This document shows positions 50,380 through 60,702 of a DNA stretch of 64,000 nt, piece by piece. Source of the DNA: Actinacidiphila epipremni (GTDB taxonomy: Bacteria > Actinomycetota > Actinomycetes > Streptomycetales > Streptomycetaceae). The translations under genes were made by a program, and so were the position numbers. The notes beneath the pieces are model-generated. The model saw only the letters and a list, made by a program, of their open reading frames with translations. It searched no databases and was not told the DNA's origin. Every line of letters starts with the position of its first letter. Positions within the stretch are counted from its first letter, which is position 1. The stretch is from positions 118,044 to 182,043 of the forward strand of contig NZ_JAATEJ010000017.1 in NCBI RefSeq assembly GCF_012034175.1. Reading direction: 5' to 3'.

Positions 50380-51030
50380 TCAGGGGATGCCGTAGCGCGC
50401 GGCGATGCCGTCGAGGACCACGTCCAGCCCCTCGGCGAAGTGCCGGTCGTAGTCGGCGAAGATCTCCGCGCCCGCCGCCGCGGCCAGCGGGAAGTCGGCC
50501 ATCCTGCGGGCGCGTTCGGCCACGTCGAAGCCCTCGCGCCGCTCGTCCGGCATCGGCTGCACGCCCTGCTCCTCGATGACGAAGCCGAGCGTGTACAGAT
50601 ACGAGGTGGAGGTCGCCCGTACCGCCTGGGGCAGGGTGAATCCGGCCGCGGTGAACAGCCGCAGGGTGTCCTCCATGGCGGCCACGTGGTCGTCGCCGGT
50701 GAAGCGCGAGCCGCTGAAGACCCGGGCGCCGTCCCGGTGGCGGCGCAGCGCGTCGCGCAGGCCGTGGTTGGCCTTGAGCAGCCGCTCCCGCCAGGTGTCG
50801 GCGGGATCCAGCGGCGTACCGGCGACCATCCGCCGGTACATCTGCGTGGCCATCTCGTCGAGCAGCTCCTGCTTGTCCTTGAAGTGCCAGTAGAGCGCGG
50901 GCGCCTTGACGCCCAGCTCGCGCCCGATGGCGCTGAGCGTCAGACCGTCCAGGCCCACCGTGTCGAGCAGGTCCAAGGCGGCGTCGGCGACCCGCTTGCG
51001 ATCGAGCGGCACCCGTGGCTTCGCGTTCAC
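50380..51030 (-). CDS. TetR-family repressor (TetR class C-terminal domain)
   Basis: The 216-residue protein has an N-terminal helix-turn-helix (VADAALDLLDTVGLDGLTLSAIGRELGVKAPALYWHFKDKQELLDEM, split) closely resembling tetracycline-repressor TetR, and a TetR_C-like ligand-binding domain. GTG at 51030 is 10 bases from the first of two TTAACG-TTAA dyads, and the divergent gene is a flavin monooxygenase. Classic tetR/effector-enzyme arrangement: repression of both until a small molecule, possibly an antibiotic or aromatic, binds. Confidence 0.92.
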   Translation of the reverse strand: MNAKPRVPLDRKRVADAALDLLDTVGLDGLTLSAIGRELGVKAPALYWHFKDKQELLDEMATQMYRRMVAGTPLDPADTWRERLLKANHGLRDALRRHRDGARVFSGSRFTGDDHVAAMEDTLRLFTAAGFTLPQAVRATSTSYLYTLGFVIEEQGVQPMPDERREGFDVAERARRMADFPLAAAAGAEIFADYDRHFAEGLDVVLDGIAARYGIP

Positions 51031-51040
51031 GCTTGACAGT

Positions 51041-51053
51041 TTAACGGCGTTAA
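51041..51053. promoter_or_regulatory. TetR-type operator 1
   Basis: TTAACGGCGTTAA, a 13-base palindrome 10 bases upstream of the repressor start. Confidence 0.8.
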
Positions 51054-51077
51054 GGGCATCGTGGCGGCCAACGGAAC

Positions 51078-51090
51078 TTAACGTCATTAA
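51078..51090. promoter_or_regulatory. TetR-type operator 2
   Basis: TTAACGTCATTAA, the same motif with one changed half-site base, 10 bases before the monooxygenase start at 51101 and 37 bp centre-to-centre from operator 1. Confidence 0.8.
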
Positions 51091-51100
51091 GGAGCATGGC

Positions 51101-52489
51101 ATGGCGCAGATACGGGGGCACGTGGACGTCCTGGTGGTCGGGGCGGGCCCGAGCGGGCTCACCCTCGGCATCGACCTCGCCCGCCGCGGCGTGGACGCGC
51201 TGGTCGTCGAGCGCGCCGCCGGGCTCTTCCCCGGCTCGCGCGGCAAGGGCATCCAGCCCCGCACGATGGAGGTCTTCGACGACCTCGGCGTCATCGACGC
51301 CATCCTGGCCGCCGGCGGCTCCTACCCGCTCGGCGCGATCTGGCAGGACGGCCGCAAGGTCGCCGAGCACGCGATGTTCGAGCCCGCCGACGCCGACGAG
51401 ACCTCGCCGTACACCGAGCCGTGGATGGTGCCGCAATGGCGCACCCAGCAGATCCTGCACGCCCGGCTGGAAGAGCTCGGCGGCACCGTCGCCTTCGGCC
51501 ACGAGGTCACCGGCCTGACCCAGGACGCCGACGGCGTGACCGTGGACCTCGCCGGCGGCCGGCAGATCCGGGCCGGATACGTCGTCGCCGCCGACGGAGG
51601 GCGCTCCGCCGTGCGCCGGGCGCTCGGCATCGGCATGACCGGCGAGACCGTCGACCCGCAGCCGATGCTGGTCGCCGACGTCCGCGTCGCCGGCCTCGAC
51701 CGCGACAACTGGCACATCTTCCCCGGCGGCGACGGCACCGGCTTCATGGTGATCTGCCCGCTCGCCGGCGTCGCGGACTTCCAGCTCGTCGCCCAGTTCC
51801 CCGAAGGGCACCCGGTCGACCTCACCCTGGACGGCATACGGAAACTGGTCGCCGCCCGCTCCCACCTCGCCGCCGACGACGTCACCGAGGTGCGCTGGGC
51901 CTCCGACTTCCGCCCCCGGGCGGCGCTGGCCGACCGCTTCCGCGACGGCCGGGTCTTCCTCGCCGGCGACGCCGCCCACGTCCACTCCCCGGCCGGCGGC
52001 CAGGGCCTCAACACCAGCGTCCAGGACACGTACAACCTCGGCTGGAAGCTCGGCGCGGTGCTGGCCGGCCGGGCGCCCGCCGCGCTGCTGGACAGCTACG
52101 AGGAGGAGCGCCGCGCCGTCGCCGCCGACATGCTGGGGCTGTCCACCGGCATCCACCGCGGCGAGGCCACCCGCGGCGCCGCCACCCGCCAGCTGGGCCT
52201 GGGCTACCGCACCTCGTCCCTGAGCGCCGAGACCCGCCCCGCCCCGGGCCCGCTGCGGGCCGGCGACCGCGCGCCGGACGCCGCCGTCGCGGGCGTCCGG
52301 CTCCTCGACGCCTACCGCGGCCCGCACTGGACCCTCCTGACCACCGGCCCGGACGCCCCGCCGGAGTACGGCACGGGGGTCTTCCTCGTCCGCCCCGACG
52401 GCTACGTCGGCTGGGCCGGCGACACGGAGGAGGGGCTGGCCGGGTACGCCGCCCGGGTCGGCGCCGGGTCGGCGCACCGGGTGCCGTGA
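51101..52489 (+). CDS. FAD-dependent monooxygenase (aromatic hydroxylase family)
   Basis: The 462-residue protein has the FAD motif VLVVGAGPSGLTLGIDLARRG, the second signature VVAADGGRSAVRRALGI, and the ribityl-binding VFLAGDAAHVHSPAGGQGLNTSVQD. A C-terminal thioredoxin-like remnant ends the protein. It belongs to the PheA/TfdB group that hydroxylates aromatic substrates, including polyketides and some antibiotics. Start 51101 is in frame; an out-of-frame ATG at 51096 is ignored. Control by the divergent TetR protein is indicated by the operators. Confidence 0.92.
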   Translation: MAQIRGHVDVLVVGAGPSGLTLGIDLARRGVDALVVERAAGLFPGSRGKGIQPRTMEVFDDLGVIDAILAAGGSYPLGAIWQDGRKVAEHAMFEPADADETSPYTEPWMVPQWRTQQILHARLEELGGTVAFGHEVTGLTQDADGVTVDLAGGRQIRAGYVVAADGGRSAVRRALGIGMTGETVDPQPMLVADVRVAGLDRDNWHIFPGGDGTGFMVICPLAGVADFQLVAQFPEGHPVDLTLDGIRKLVAARSHLAADDVTEVRWASDFRPRAALADRFRDGRVFLAGDAAHVHSPAGGQGLNTSVQDTYNLGWKLGAVLAGRAPAALLDSYEEERRAVAADMLGLSTGIHRGEATRGAATRQLGLGYRTSSLSAETRPAPGPLRAGDRAPDAAVAGVRLLDAYRGPHWTLLTTGPDAPPEYGTGVFLVRPDGYVGWAGDTEEGLAGYAARVGAGSAHRVP

Positions 52490-52500
52490 CGCGGCGGGCG

Positions 52501-53445
52501 TCAGCCGCCCTTGGGCACCCGCAGGACGATCTTGCCCCGCGGGTGCTCCTGCTCCAGGGCCGCGTAGGCGGCGGCGGTGCCGGACAGCGGCACCACCCGG
52601 TCGATACGCGGGGCCAGCCGCCCCTGCGCGGCGAGCCGGGCGAGCTGCCCGAGGGCGCCGCGGTCCGGCTCCACCACGAAGAAGACGCCGTGCTTCCCCT
52701 CCGGCGCGGCCGGCGGGGCGACGATGCTCACCAGCGTCCCGCCCGGCCGCAGCACCTGCCACGAGCGGTCCTGGACCTGCCCGCCCACCGTGTCGAAGAC
52801 CAGGTCCACGCCCTCGACGGCGTCCTCGAACCGCTCCTCGGCGTAGTCCACGACCAGCTCCGCCCCCAGGTCGCGTACGAAGCCGGCGTCCCGGGCCGCG
52901 GCCGTGGCGACCACCGACGCGCCGAGCGCCACCGCGACCTGCACGGCGAGCGAGCCCACCCCGCCCCCGCCGCCGTGCACCAGCACCCGCGCGCCCTCGG
53001 TCAACCCGCCGTGGTCGCGCAGCCCCTGCCACGCCGTCAGCCCGGCCAGCGCCAGCGCGGCGGCGGCCTCGTCGTCGAGCGCCCTGGGCCGCACCGCCAG
53101 CACGCCCGCCGGTACCGCGACGTACTGCGCCGCCGCGCCGTCCCGGGTGAAGGGGATGAGCCCGAAGACCGCGTCCCCCACCGTCAGGCCCGCGACGCCC
53201 GGGCCGAGCTCGGCCACCCGGCCCGAGACCTCCTTGGCCGGCACCACGGGCGTCCGGTCCCGGCCCGTGCCGTCGAGGGCGTCCGTCCAGGTGGCGTCCC
53301 AGTCCAGCTCGCCCGGCGTGATCGCCGCGGCCCGCACGGCCACCAGGACCTCGCCCTCGTCCGGCACCGGCCGCAGGGCCGTCTCGTACGACAGGCTCTC
53401 CGGCCCGCCCCGCGCGTGCCCCCGCACTGCCTGCATGGTGACCAT
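52501..53445 (-). CDS. NADP-dependent quinone oxidoreductase-like MDR enzyme (zinc-free)
   Basis: The 314-residue protein has the zinc-independent medium-chain reductase pattern: VRAAAITPGELDWDATW, coenzyme motif VLVHGGGGGVGSLAVQVAVALGASVVATAA, and VDLVFDTVGGQ. It lacks zinc-binding Cys/His residues, so it probably reduces quinones or enones with NADPH. It is convergent with the monooxygenase gene (11-base gap). An AT-rich element TTTATTAATT about 30 bases upstream of its ATG is likely part of its promoter or operator. Confidence 0.9.
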   Translation of the reverse strand: MVTMQAVRGHARGGPESLSYETALRPVPDEGEVLVAVRAAAITPGELDWDATWTDALDGTGRDRTPVVPAKEVSGRVAELGPGVAGLTVGDAVFGLIPFTRDGAAAQYVAVPAGVLAVRPRALDDEAAAALALAGLTAWQGLRDHGGLTEGARVLVHGGGGGVGSLAVQVAVALGASVVATAAARDAGFVRDLGAELVVDYAEERFEDAVEGVDLVFDTVGGQVQDRSWQVLRPGGTLVSIVAPPAAPEGKHGVFFVVEPDRGALGQLARLAAQGRLAPRIDRVVPLSGTAAAYAALEQEHPRGKIVLRVPKGG

Positions 53446-53620
53446 GGGATGTCCCTTTGATCGGCTTGGTCGGCTTTATTAATTCCGGGCGGATATGTGC
53501 TCACGCTACCGCCGCGCGACGGCCACCGCCCGCGCGCGCCGGGAGCCCCGGGGCCGCCCGCCGGCCGGCCGGGCGGGGGGCGCCGACGGCCGTCCGCGCG
53601 GGGGTTGGCATGATGCAACG

Positions 53621-54139
53621 GTGATCGCGCACGCCTCTCCCCGCCGCACCACCCGCCTCGTCCGTACGGCAGGGACGGCGGTCGCGCTGACCGCGCTCGC
53701 CACCGCCTGCACCCACTCCGCCGAGAAGGCCCCCGCCCCGCAGGACACCGGCACCGCGACCCCCGGGCAGGTGCACGTGGTGGCCCCCGACGTCGACCTG
53801 ACCATCACGCACGCCGTCGCCCACCTCGACGCGTCGGGCAGCGGCACCGTGACCATGACCGTACGCAACGGCACCGGGCTGCCCGAGCACCTCGACATGG
53901 TCGCCACCCCCGACGGCGGCAGGGGCCGGCTCACCGGCGCCGCCACCGGCGACAACGGCTCGATGACCAGCGCCGGAATCCTCCTCCAGCCCGGCAGCAC
54001 GGTGACCTTCGCCGCCCCCGGCCCCACCATCCGGCTGACCGCCACCCACGGCGTCACCGCCGCCCACACCCTGCCGCTGATGCTGCAGTTCGGCATCGCC
54101 CGCCTGGTGCGCCTCACCGCGGTCGTCACCGGCGGCTGA
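53621..54139 (+). CDS. PCu(A)C-like copper chaperone lipoprotein
   Basis: The 172-residue protein has a lipoprotein signal peptide (TRLVRTAGTAVALTALATAC, with Cys in an LATAC lipobox). The mature domain resembles periplasmic-type copper chaperones of the PCu(A)C/DUF461 group (GSGTVTMTVRNGTGLPEHLDMVATP, ILLQPGSTVTF). The conserved His/Met copper ligands are poorly preserved: one LDMV Met and one GVTAAHTLPLMLQF His/Met are visible. Copper binding is therefore tentative. GTG at 53621 has no strong ribosome site. Confidence 0.7.
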   Translation: MIAHASPRRTTRLVRTAGTAVALTALATACTHSAEKAPAPQDTGTATPGQVHVVAPDVDLTITHAVAHLDASGSGTVTMTVRNGTGLPEHLDMVATPDGGRGRLTGAATGDNGSMTSAGILLQPGSTVTFAAPGPTIRLTATHGVTAAHTLPLMLQFGIARLVRLTAVVTGG

Positions 54140-54172
54140 CGCGCCCGCGCGGGGCCGGTGGCAGCTCGGGAG

Positions 54173-54196
54173 GCGTAACTGCCCGTCACGGGGTAC
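54173..54196 (+). promoter_or_regulatory. SigB-type promoter match upstream of the holin-like gene
   Basis: GCGT at 54173-54176, 14 bases, GGGTAC at 54191-54196: a full match to GNNT-N14-16-GGGTAC/T, 77 bases before the GTG at 54274. Confidence 0.5.
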
Positions 54197-54273
54197 GCGT
54201 TCGCGTGACGGCCGGTGCGGTGCGGGTCATCGCGCCGGCGCAGCGTACGCAGGACGACGGAGAGGTGGATGCC

Positions 54274-54711
54274 GTGTCGAACACGCAGTCGCAACCGCTC
54301 GCCGGGCGGTCGGCGGGGCCGCCGCGGGCGGACGAGCCGGTGAGCCAGCTGGTGCAGCACGCCTCGCGGCAGCTCACAGAGCTGGTCCGGGGCGAACTGC
54401 GCCTGGCGCAGGCGGAGATGAAGGAGAAGGGCAAGCACTACGGCCTGGGCGCCGGGATGTTCGGCGGCATGGGCGTCGTCGGGTTCCTCATGCTGGAGGC
54501 GCTGGTGGCCGCCGCGATCGCCGCGCTGGCCCTCGCGCTGCCGGTGTGGGCCGGCGCGCTCGTCGTCGCCGCCGCGCTCGGCGCCCTCGCCGCGGTGCTG
54601 GCCATGACCGGCAGGAAGCAACTCGCCCAGGCCGCGCCGCCCGCCCCCGAGCAGGCGATGGCCGGCGTCCGGGCCGATGTCGCGGAGATCAAGGAGAGTG
54701 CCCACCGATGA
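54274..54711 (+). CDS. Phage-holin-family membrane protein (PF07332-like)
   Basis: The 145-residue protein has an amphipathic N-terminal helix (SQLVQHASRQLTELVRGELRLAQAEMKEKGK) and two transmembrane helices (about 70-95 and 100-120), the pattern of the actinobacterial holin superfamily III/DUF1469 group. Despite the name these are chromosomal envelope-stress proteins. GTG at 54274 follows GGAGAGG; an upstream in-frame ATG at 54205 would add a basic unconserved extension. Its stop overlaps the DUF3618 start by 4 bp. Confidence 0.85.
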   Translation: MSNTQSQPLAGRSAGPPRADEPVSQLVQHASRQLTELVRGELRLAQAEMKEKGKHYGLGAGMFGGMGVVGFLMLEALVAAAIAALALALPVWAGALVVAAALGALAAVLAMTGRKQLAQAAPPAPEQAMAGVRADVAEIKESAHR

Positions 54712-55088
54712 ACACCCCCTCCGGCGGCGGACAGCCCGCCGACACCCCCAGAAGGCTCGACGGCCACGACGGCCACGACGGCCACGACGGCCACGGCGGC
54801 AGCGACGCGCATGGCGCCGACACGCCCGAGCAGGTGCGCGAGCAGGTCGAGCAGACCCGCCTCGAACTCGGCGAGACGATCGAGGCGCTGTCCGCCAAGG
54901 CCGACGTCACCGCCCGCGCCCGGGAGAAGACCGCCGAGCTCCGGCAACGGGCCGCGGTCACGACCGGGGAGCTGCGGCAGGCCGCGGCCCTCGGCGCCCG
55001 GGCCGCGCGCGACAACCGCGCCGCCGTGCTCGCCGCGGCCGGCGCGCTCGCGCTGCTGCTGCTCGCCTGGCGCCGGGCCGCCGACTGA
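54708..55088 (+). CDS. DUF3618 domain membrane protein
   Basis: The 126-residue protein has a DUF3618 core (TPEQVREQVEQTRLELGETIEALSAKADVTARAREK) and one C-terminal transmembrane helix (AAVLAAAGALALLLLAWRR). The N-terminus holds the His/Asp/Gly repeat GHDGHDGHDGHGGSDAHG, encoded by four exact 9-bp tandem units. Coupling to the holin-family gene by an ATGA overlap is a standard pairing in actinobacteria; both probably act at the membrane under stress. Confidence 0.88.
   Translation: MNTPSGGGQPADTPRRLDGHDGHDGHDGHGGSDAHGADTPEQVREQVEQTRLELGETIEALSAKADVTARAREKTAELRQRAAVTTGELRQAAALGARAARDNRAAVLAAAGALALLLLAWRRAAD
54758..54793 (+). repeat. Four exact 9-bp tandem repeats (CGACGGCCA)
   Basis: Units at 54758, 54767, 54776 and 54785 encode the repeated Asp-Gly-His in the DUF3618 protein; the in-frame length can vary without breaking the gene. 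Confidence 0.95.
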
Positions 55089-55211
55089 GCCGCGAGCCGC
55101 GCCGCCGGCCCGGCGCCCGCCCGCGCCGGGCCCGGCGCCCGGCCCGCGGGGTCCGGTCCCTCCCATGACACCGCGCCCGACATGCCCGGAAGATCCCGCC
55201 GCGCGATCGAC

Positions 55212-55236
55212 GCATGAGCGCCGCCCACCCGGGTAC
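55212..55236 (+). promoter_or_regulatory. SigB-type promoter match upstream of the ClpC-like gene
   Basis: GCAT at 55212-55215, 15 bases, GGGTAC at 55231-55236: a full match to the consensus, ending 45 bases before the ATG at 55282. Confidence 0.5.
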
Positions 55237-55281
55237 GCGGCGGGAAGCCAGTCGTCAGCGAGGTCAGCGAGGGAAACTACG

Positions 55282-57921
<2,640 letters not shown>

Positions 57922-57970
57922 CCGCCGCGGGGCGCGGACTCAGGGCAGGAGCAGGGGCGCCCTTGTGAAA

Positions 57971-57990
57971 ATATGACGGCCGGTCTACAT
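57971..57990. promoter_or_regulatory. TetR operator, repressor promoter side
   Basis: The complement reads ATGTAGACCGGCCGTCATAT, sharing ATGTAGACCG with the site before the fusion gene, and lies 8 bases upstream of the TetR start at 57998. Confidence 0.6.
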
Positions 57991-57997
57991 TTTCCGT

Positions 57998-58558
57998 ATG
58001 GGTGAGAAGGGGACGCAGACCCGGGTGCGGATGCTGGGCGCGGCGCAGGGCTTGATCGAGAGCGGCGGCTACCACGGCGCCGGGCTCAACCAGGTGCTGG
58101 CCGCCAGCGGCGCTCCACGCGGCTCGCTGTACTTCCACTTCCCGAGCGGCAAGGACCAGCTGGTCGCCGAGGCCCTGGAGCGGGCCGGCCAGGAGATCAG
58201 CGCCCTGGTGCGCGATCTGGCCGACGCCGGCCCCGACACCGCCGCCGTCGTCGGCTCGCTGCTCGACGTGCTCGCCGACCGGCTGGAGACCTCCGGCTGG
58301 TCCAAGGGCTGCCCGGTGGCGACCGTCGCCCTGGAGGTCTCCGCGAGCAACGAGACGCTGCGCCAGGTGTGCGCCGAGGTCTACCGCTCGTGGGAGAGCG
58401 CCCTGGAGGGCCGGCTGGCCGCCGACGGGCATCCGGCCCCGCAGGACACCGCGACCGCGATCCTCGCCCTGGTCGAGGGGGCGCTGCTGCTCGCCCGCGT
58501 GCAGCGCAGCCGTGAGCCGTTCGCGCGGGTCGCGCGCGCGGTCGCCGCGCTGCTCTGA
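57998..58558 (+). CDS. TetR/AcrR family repressor
   Basis: The 186-residue protein has the N-terminal helix-turn-helix (LGAAQGLIESGGYHGAGLNQVLAASGAPRGSLYFHFPSGKDQL, split) and a C-terminal domain with GWSKGCPVATVALEVSASNETLRQVC, typical of the YcdC/LmrA-type TetR_C group. It precedes the SDR-hydrolase fusion gene by 85 bases on the same strand. Matching TAGACCG sites lie before both genes, so it likely represses both. Confidence 0.9.
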   Translation: MGEKGTQTRVRMLGAAQGLIESGGYHGAGLNQVLAASGAPRGSLYFHFPSGKDQLVAEALERAGQEISALVRDLADAGPDTAAVVGSLLDVLADRLETSGWSKGCPVATVALEVSASNETLRQVCAEVYRSWESALEGRLAADGHPAPQDTATAILALVEGALLLARVQRSREPFARVARAVAALL

Positions 58559-58606
58559 CGCGTACCGGGGCCGTAAAGGCACATCGGCTTTGTGTCGGCA
58601 AAAAAT

Positions 58607-58623
58607 ATGTAGACCGATCTATT
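58607..58623. promoter_or_regulatory. TetR operator before the SDR-hydrolase fusion
   Basis: TAGACCGATCTA (58610-58621) is a near-perfect dyad (TAGA-CG-TCTA), within ATGTAGACCGATCTATT, 22 bases upstream of the ATG at 58644. Confidence 0.7.
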
Positions 58624-58643
58624 GAGAAAACCGAGGAGGGGCC

Positions 58644-60419
58644 ATGCCCCGCACGATCGTCTTCGGCGCCACCGGTTTCATCGGGCGCTCGCTGGTCGCC
58701 GAACTGCTGAACCGGGGAGAAGCGGTGGCCGCCGCGGGGCGCGGCTCCGGCGACGCCCTCGCCGCGTGGCTCACCGCCCGGCACGTCGACACCCGCGCCC
58801 TCACCTTCGTCCGCGCCGACATCACCCGGCCCGGCCTGTCCCTCCCCGCCCAGGCGCTGCCCGACGTCCGCGACGTCTACAACTGCGCCGGCCGGTACGC
58901 CTTCGGCATGAGCGTGCCGGAAGCCCGGGCGACCAACGTCACCGGAGCCCGGCACGTCGTGGAATGGGCCGCCGCCCGGACGCAGTTGCGCAGGCTCGTG
59001 CACGTCAGCGGCTACCGGGTCAGCTCCGAGGAGCCCCGCGTCCCGGACTACCGCCGGCTCGGCGCCTACGAGGCGTCGAAGATCGAGGGCGACGCGGTCG
59101 TACGGTCCCGCGCCCGCGAGCTGGGCGTACCGCTGACGCTCGCCAACCCCAGCACCGTCATCGGCCCCGGCCAGTACATCGGGCTGGCGACGATGGTCGG
59201 CGACCTGTGGCGGGGCCGGCTGCCCGCGCTGCCGGGCGGCCCCGACGTGTTCGTGCCGGTCGTCACGGTGGACCACCTCGCCCGCTTCCTCGCCGAACTG
59301 CCCGCGCACCCGCGGACGGCCGGCAGCGCCTACTGGCTCCTGGACGACACGACCCCCGACCTTCCGGCGCTGGTCGGCCTGGTCGCCGGGCATCTGGGAG
59401 TCCGCGCCCCCGAGCGGTCGATCCCGGTCGGCGTGATCCGCCGGCTGCCCCGGGCCCTGACCAGGGCGGACCCGGAGACCCTGTCCTTCCTGTCCACCGA
59501 CCGCTACCCCACCGCCTCCGCCAACGCCTTCGCCGAGTCCGCCGGCATACCGGCGCCCCCGGTGGACACCGCGCTGCGGGAGTGGGCCGACCACCTCGTC
59601 GCCACCCGCTTCGGCCAGGCGCCCGAACCGCGCCGGCCCGCCGGATTCCACGACATCGCCGGCAGCCGCACATGGGTGGCCGGCGAACGCCGGCGCCCCT
59701 GGTACGTCCTGCTGCACGGCCTGCCGCTGGACTGCGACTCCTGGAACGACGTGGACTACCTGCTGTCCGCACCGGTGCTCGCGGCCGATCTGCCCGGCCT
59801 CGGCCGCTCCGCGCCTGCCCCGGTCGGGCCCGAGGCATGGCTGGCCGGCCTGCTGGAACCGGTCACCACCCGCCCGGTGCTGGTCGCCCACTCGATGGCG
59901 TGCGGCCCGGCGGTGCGGTATGCCGCAGCCCACCCCGAGCGCATCGGCGGCCTGGTGCTGGTGTCGCCCTCGTTCCTCCAGCGCCCGCCGGGAATCCTGG
60001 CCCGCTCGCCCCTGGCCGCTGCGCTGCTGCGCCGCGCGGGCGCCGACCGGCTGGCCCGCACCCTCGGTGTGCCGGCCGGCCCGGCGATCGAGAGCGCCGC
60101 CGCCCACCTGCGGCGCCCCGGCGCGGCCCGGCGGGTGGTCCGGGCGCTGCGCGCCGACCGCGCCGACCGCGCAAAACTGCGCCGGCTCCTCGACGACGTG
60201 CAGGTCCCGGTCGAGCTCGTCGTCGGGGCGGACGACCCGCTGGAGGCCGCGACCGGCCTGCCGGTGACGACGGTCCCGGGCGCGGCGCACTACCCGCAGC
60301 TCACGGCGCCGGGAGCCGTCGCGCACGCGCTCGCCGACCTCGCCGCACGCCGGTCACCCGCCGACCCGCCCGCCGAACGGCCCGTCGGCGCCGACCCGTC
60401 CGCCACCGCGCCCCGCTGA
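58644..60419 (+). CDS. SDR (NAD-dependent epimerase-type) fused to an alpha/beta hydrolase
   Basis: The 591-residue protein has two enzymes in one chain. Residues ~1-320 are an extended SDR: TIVFGATGFIGRSLVAELLNRG, catalytic-type YEASK, and NPSTVIGPGQYIGL. Residues ~345-575 are an alpha/beta hydrolase: LLHGLPLDCDSWNDVDYLL, nucleophile Ser417 in VLVAHSMACGPAVRYAAAHPE, and the catalytic His in PGAAHYPQLTAPG. The nucleophile elbow reads Ala-His-Ser-Met-Ala instead of the usual Gly-x-Ser-x-Gly. The reaction is unknown; the fusion suggests sequential oxidation/reduction and hydrolysis of one substrate. It is TetR-controlled. Confidence 0.88.
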   Translation: MPRTIVFGATGFIGRSLVAELLNRGEAVAAAGRGSGDALAAWLTARHVDTRALTFVRADITRPGLSLPAQALPDVRDVYNCAGRYAFGMSVPEARATNVTGARHVVEWAAARTQLRRLVHVSGYRVSSEEPRVPDYRRLGAYEASKIEGDAVVRSRARELGVPLTLANPSTVIGPGQYIGLATMVGDLWRGRLPALPGGPDVFVPVVTVDHLARFLAELPAHPRTAGSAYWLLDDTTPDLPALVGLVAGHLGVRAPERSIPVGVIRRLPRALTRADPETLSFLSTDRYPTASANAFAESAGIPAPPVDTALREWADHLVATRFGQAPEPRRPAGFHDIAGSRTWVAGERRRPWYVLLHGLPLDCDSWNDVDYLLSAPVLAADLPGLGRSAPAPVGPEAWLAGLLEPVTTRPVLVAHSMACGPAVRYAAAHPERIGGLVLVSPSFLQRPPGILARSPLAAALLRRAGADRLARTLGVPAGPAIESAAAHLRRPGAARRVVRALRADRADRAKLRRLLDDVQVPVELVVGADDPLEAATGLPVTTVPGAAHYPQLTAPGAVAHALADLAARRSPADPPAERPVGADPSATAPR

Positions 60420-60467
60420 CCCCTCCGGCACGGCGGCGCACCGCCCGCGGGCAACCCCGCACCCCAC

Positions 60468-60499
60468 GCACCCCGTCCTCCTCCCCGGAGGCGGGGTGC
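60468..60499 (+). terminator. Hairpin terminator after the fusion gene
   Basis: GCACCCCG (60468-60475) pairs with CGGGGTGC (60492-60499), with an extra inner CCT/AGG, in the 283-base spacer before the PEP-synthase-like gene. The rest of that spacer has no clear motif. Confidence 0.7.
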
Positions 60500-60702
60500 T
60501 CCCGTGCGCCGGGCCTCCGCCCGTGCCCGAGGGCGCCGACCGGCCCGATGGTGAACGGAAAAGGCCAATTCGGCGGATCCGGAAAGCACTTCGGGTGAAC
60601 GGGCGTTGTGAGGGAGCAGAAGAACACCACCCGGCCCGCGGGGCACCCCCCGCGCCCGGGTGCGAAGCCGCCCGACCGGCGGCGGCTGAAAGGAGCGCCC
60701 TG

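Noticed and set aside
51101..52489. Rifampin monooxygenase (Rox) identity for the flavin monooxygenase
   Set aside because: Only general FAD-hydroxylase motifs are shared; its N-terminal region does not resemble Rox in the diagnostic segments I know.
60581..60607. ECF-type promoter (GGAAA, 19 bases, GTT) before the PEP-synthase-like gene
   Set aside because: The -35 lacks the usual GGAAT/GGAAC and the -10 is only three bases, so the match is too weak to annotate.
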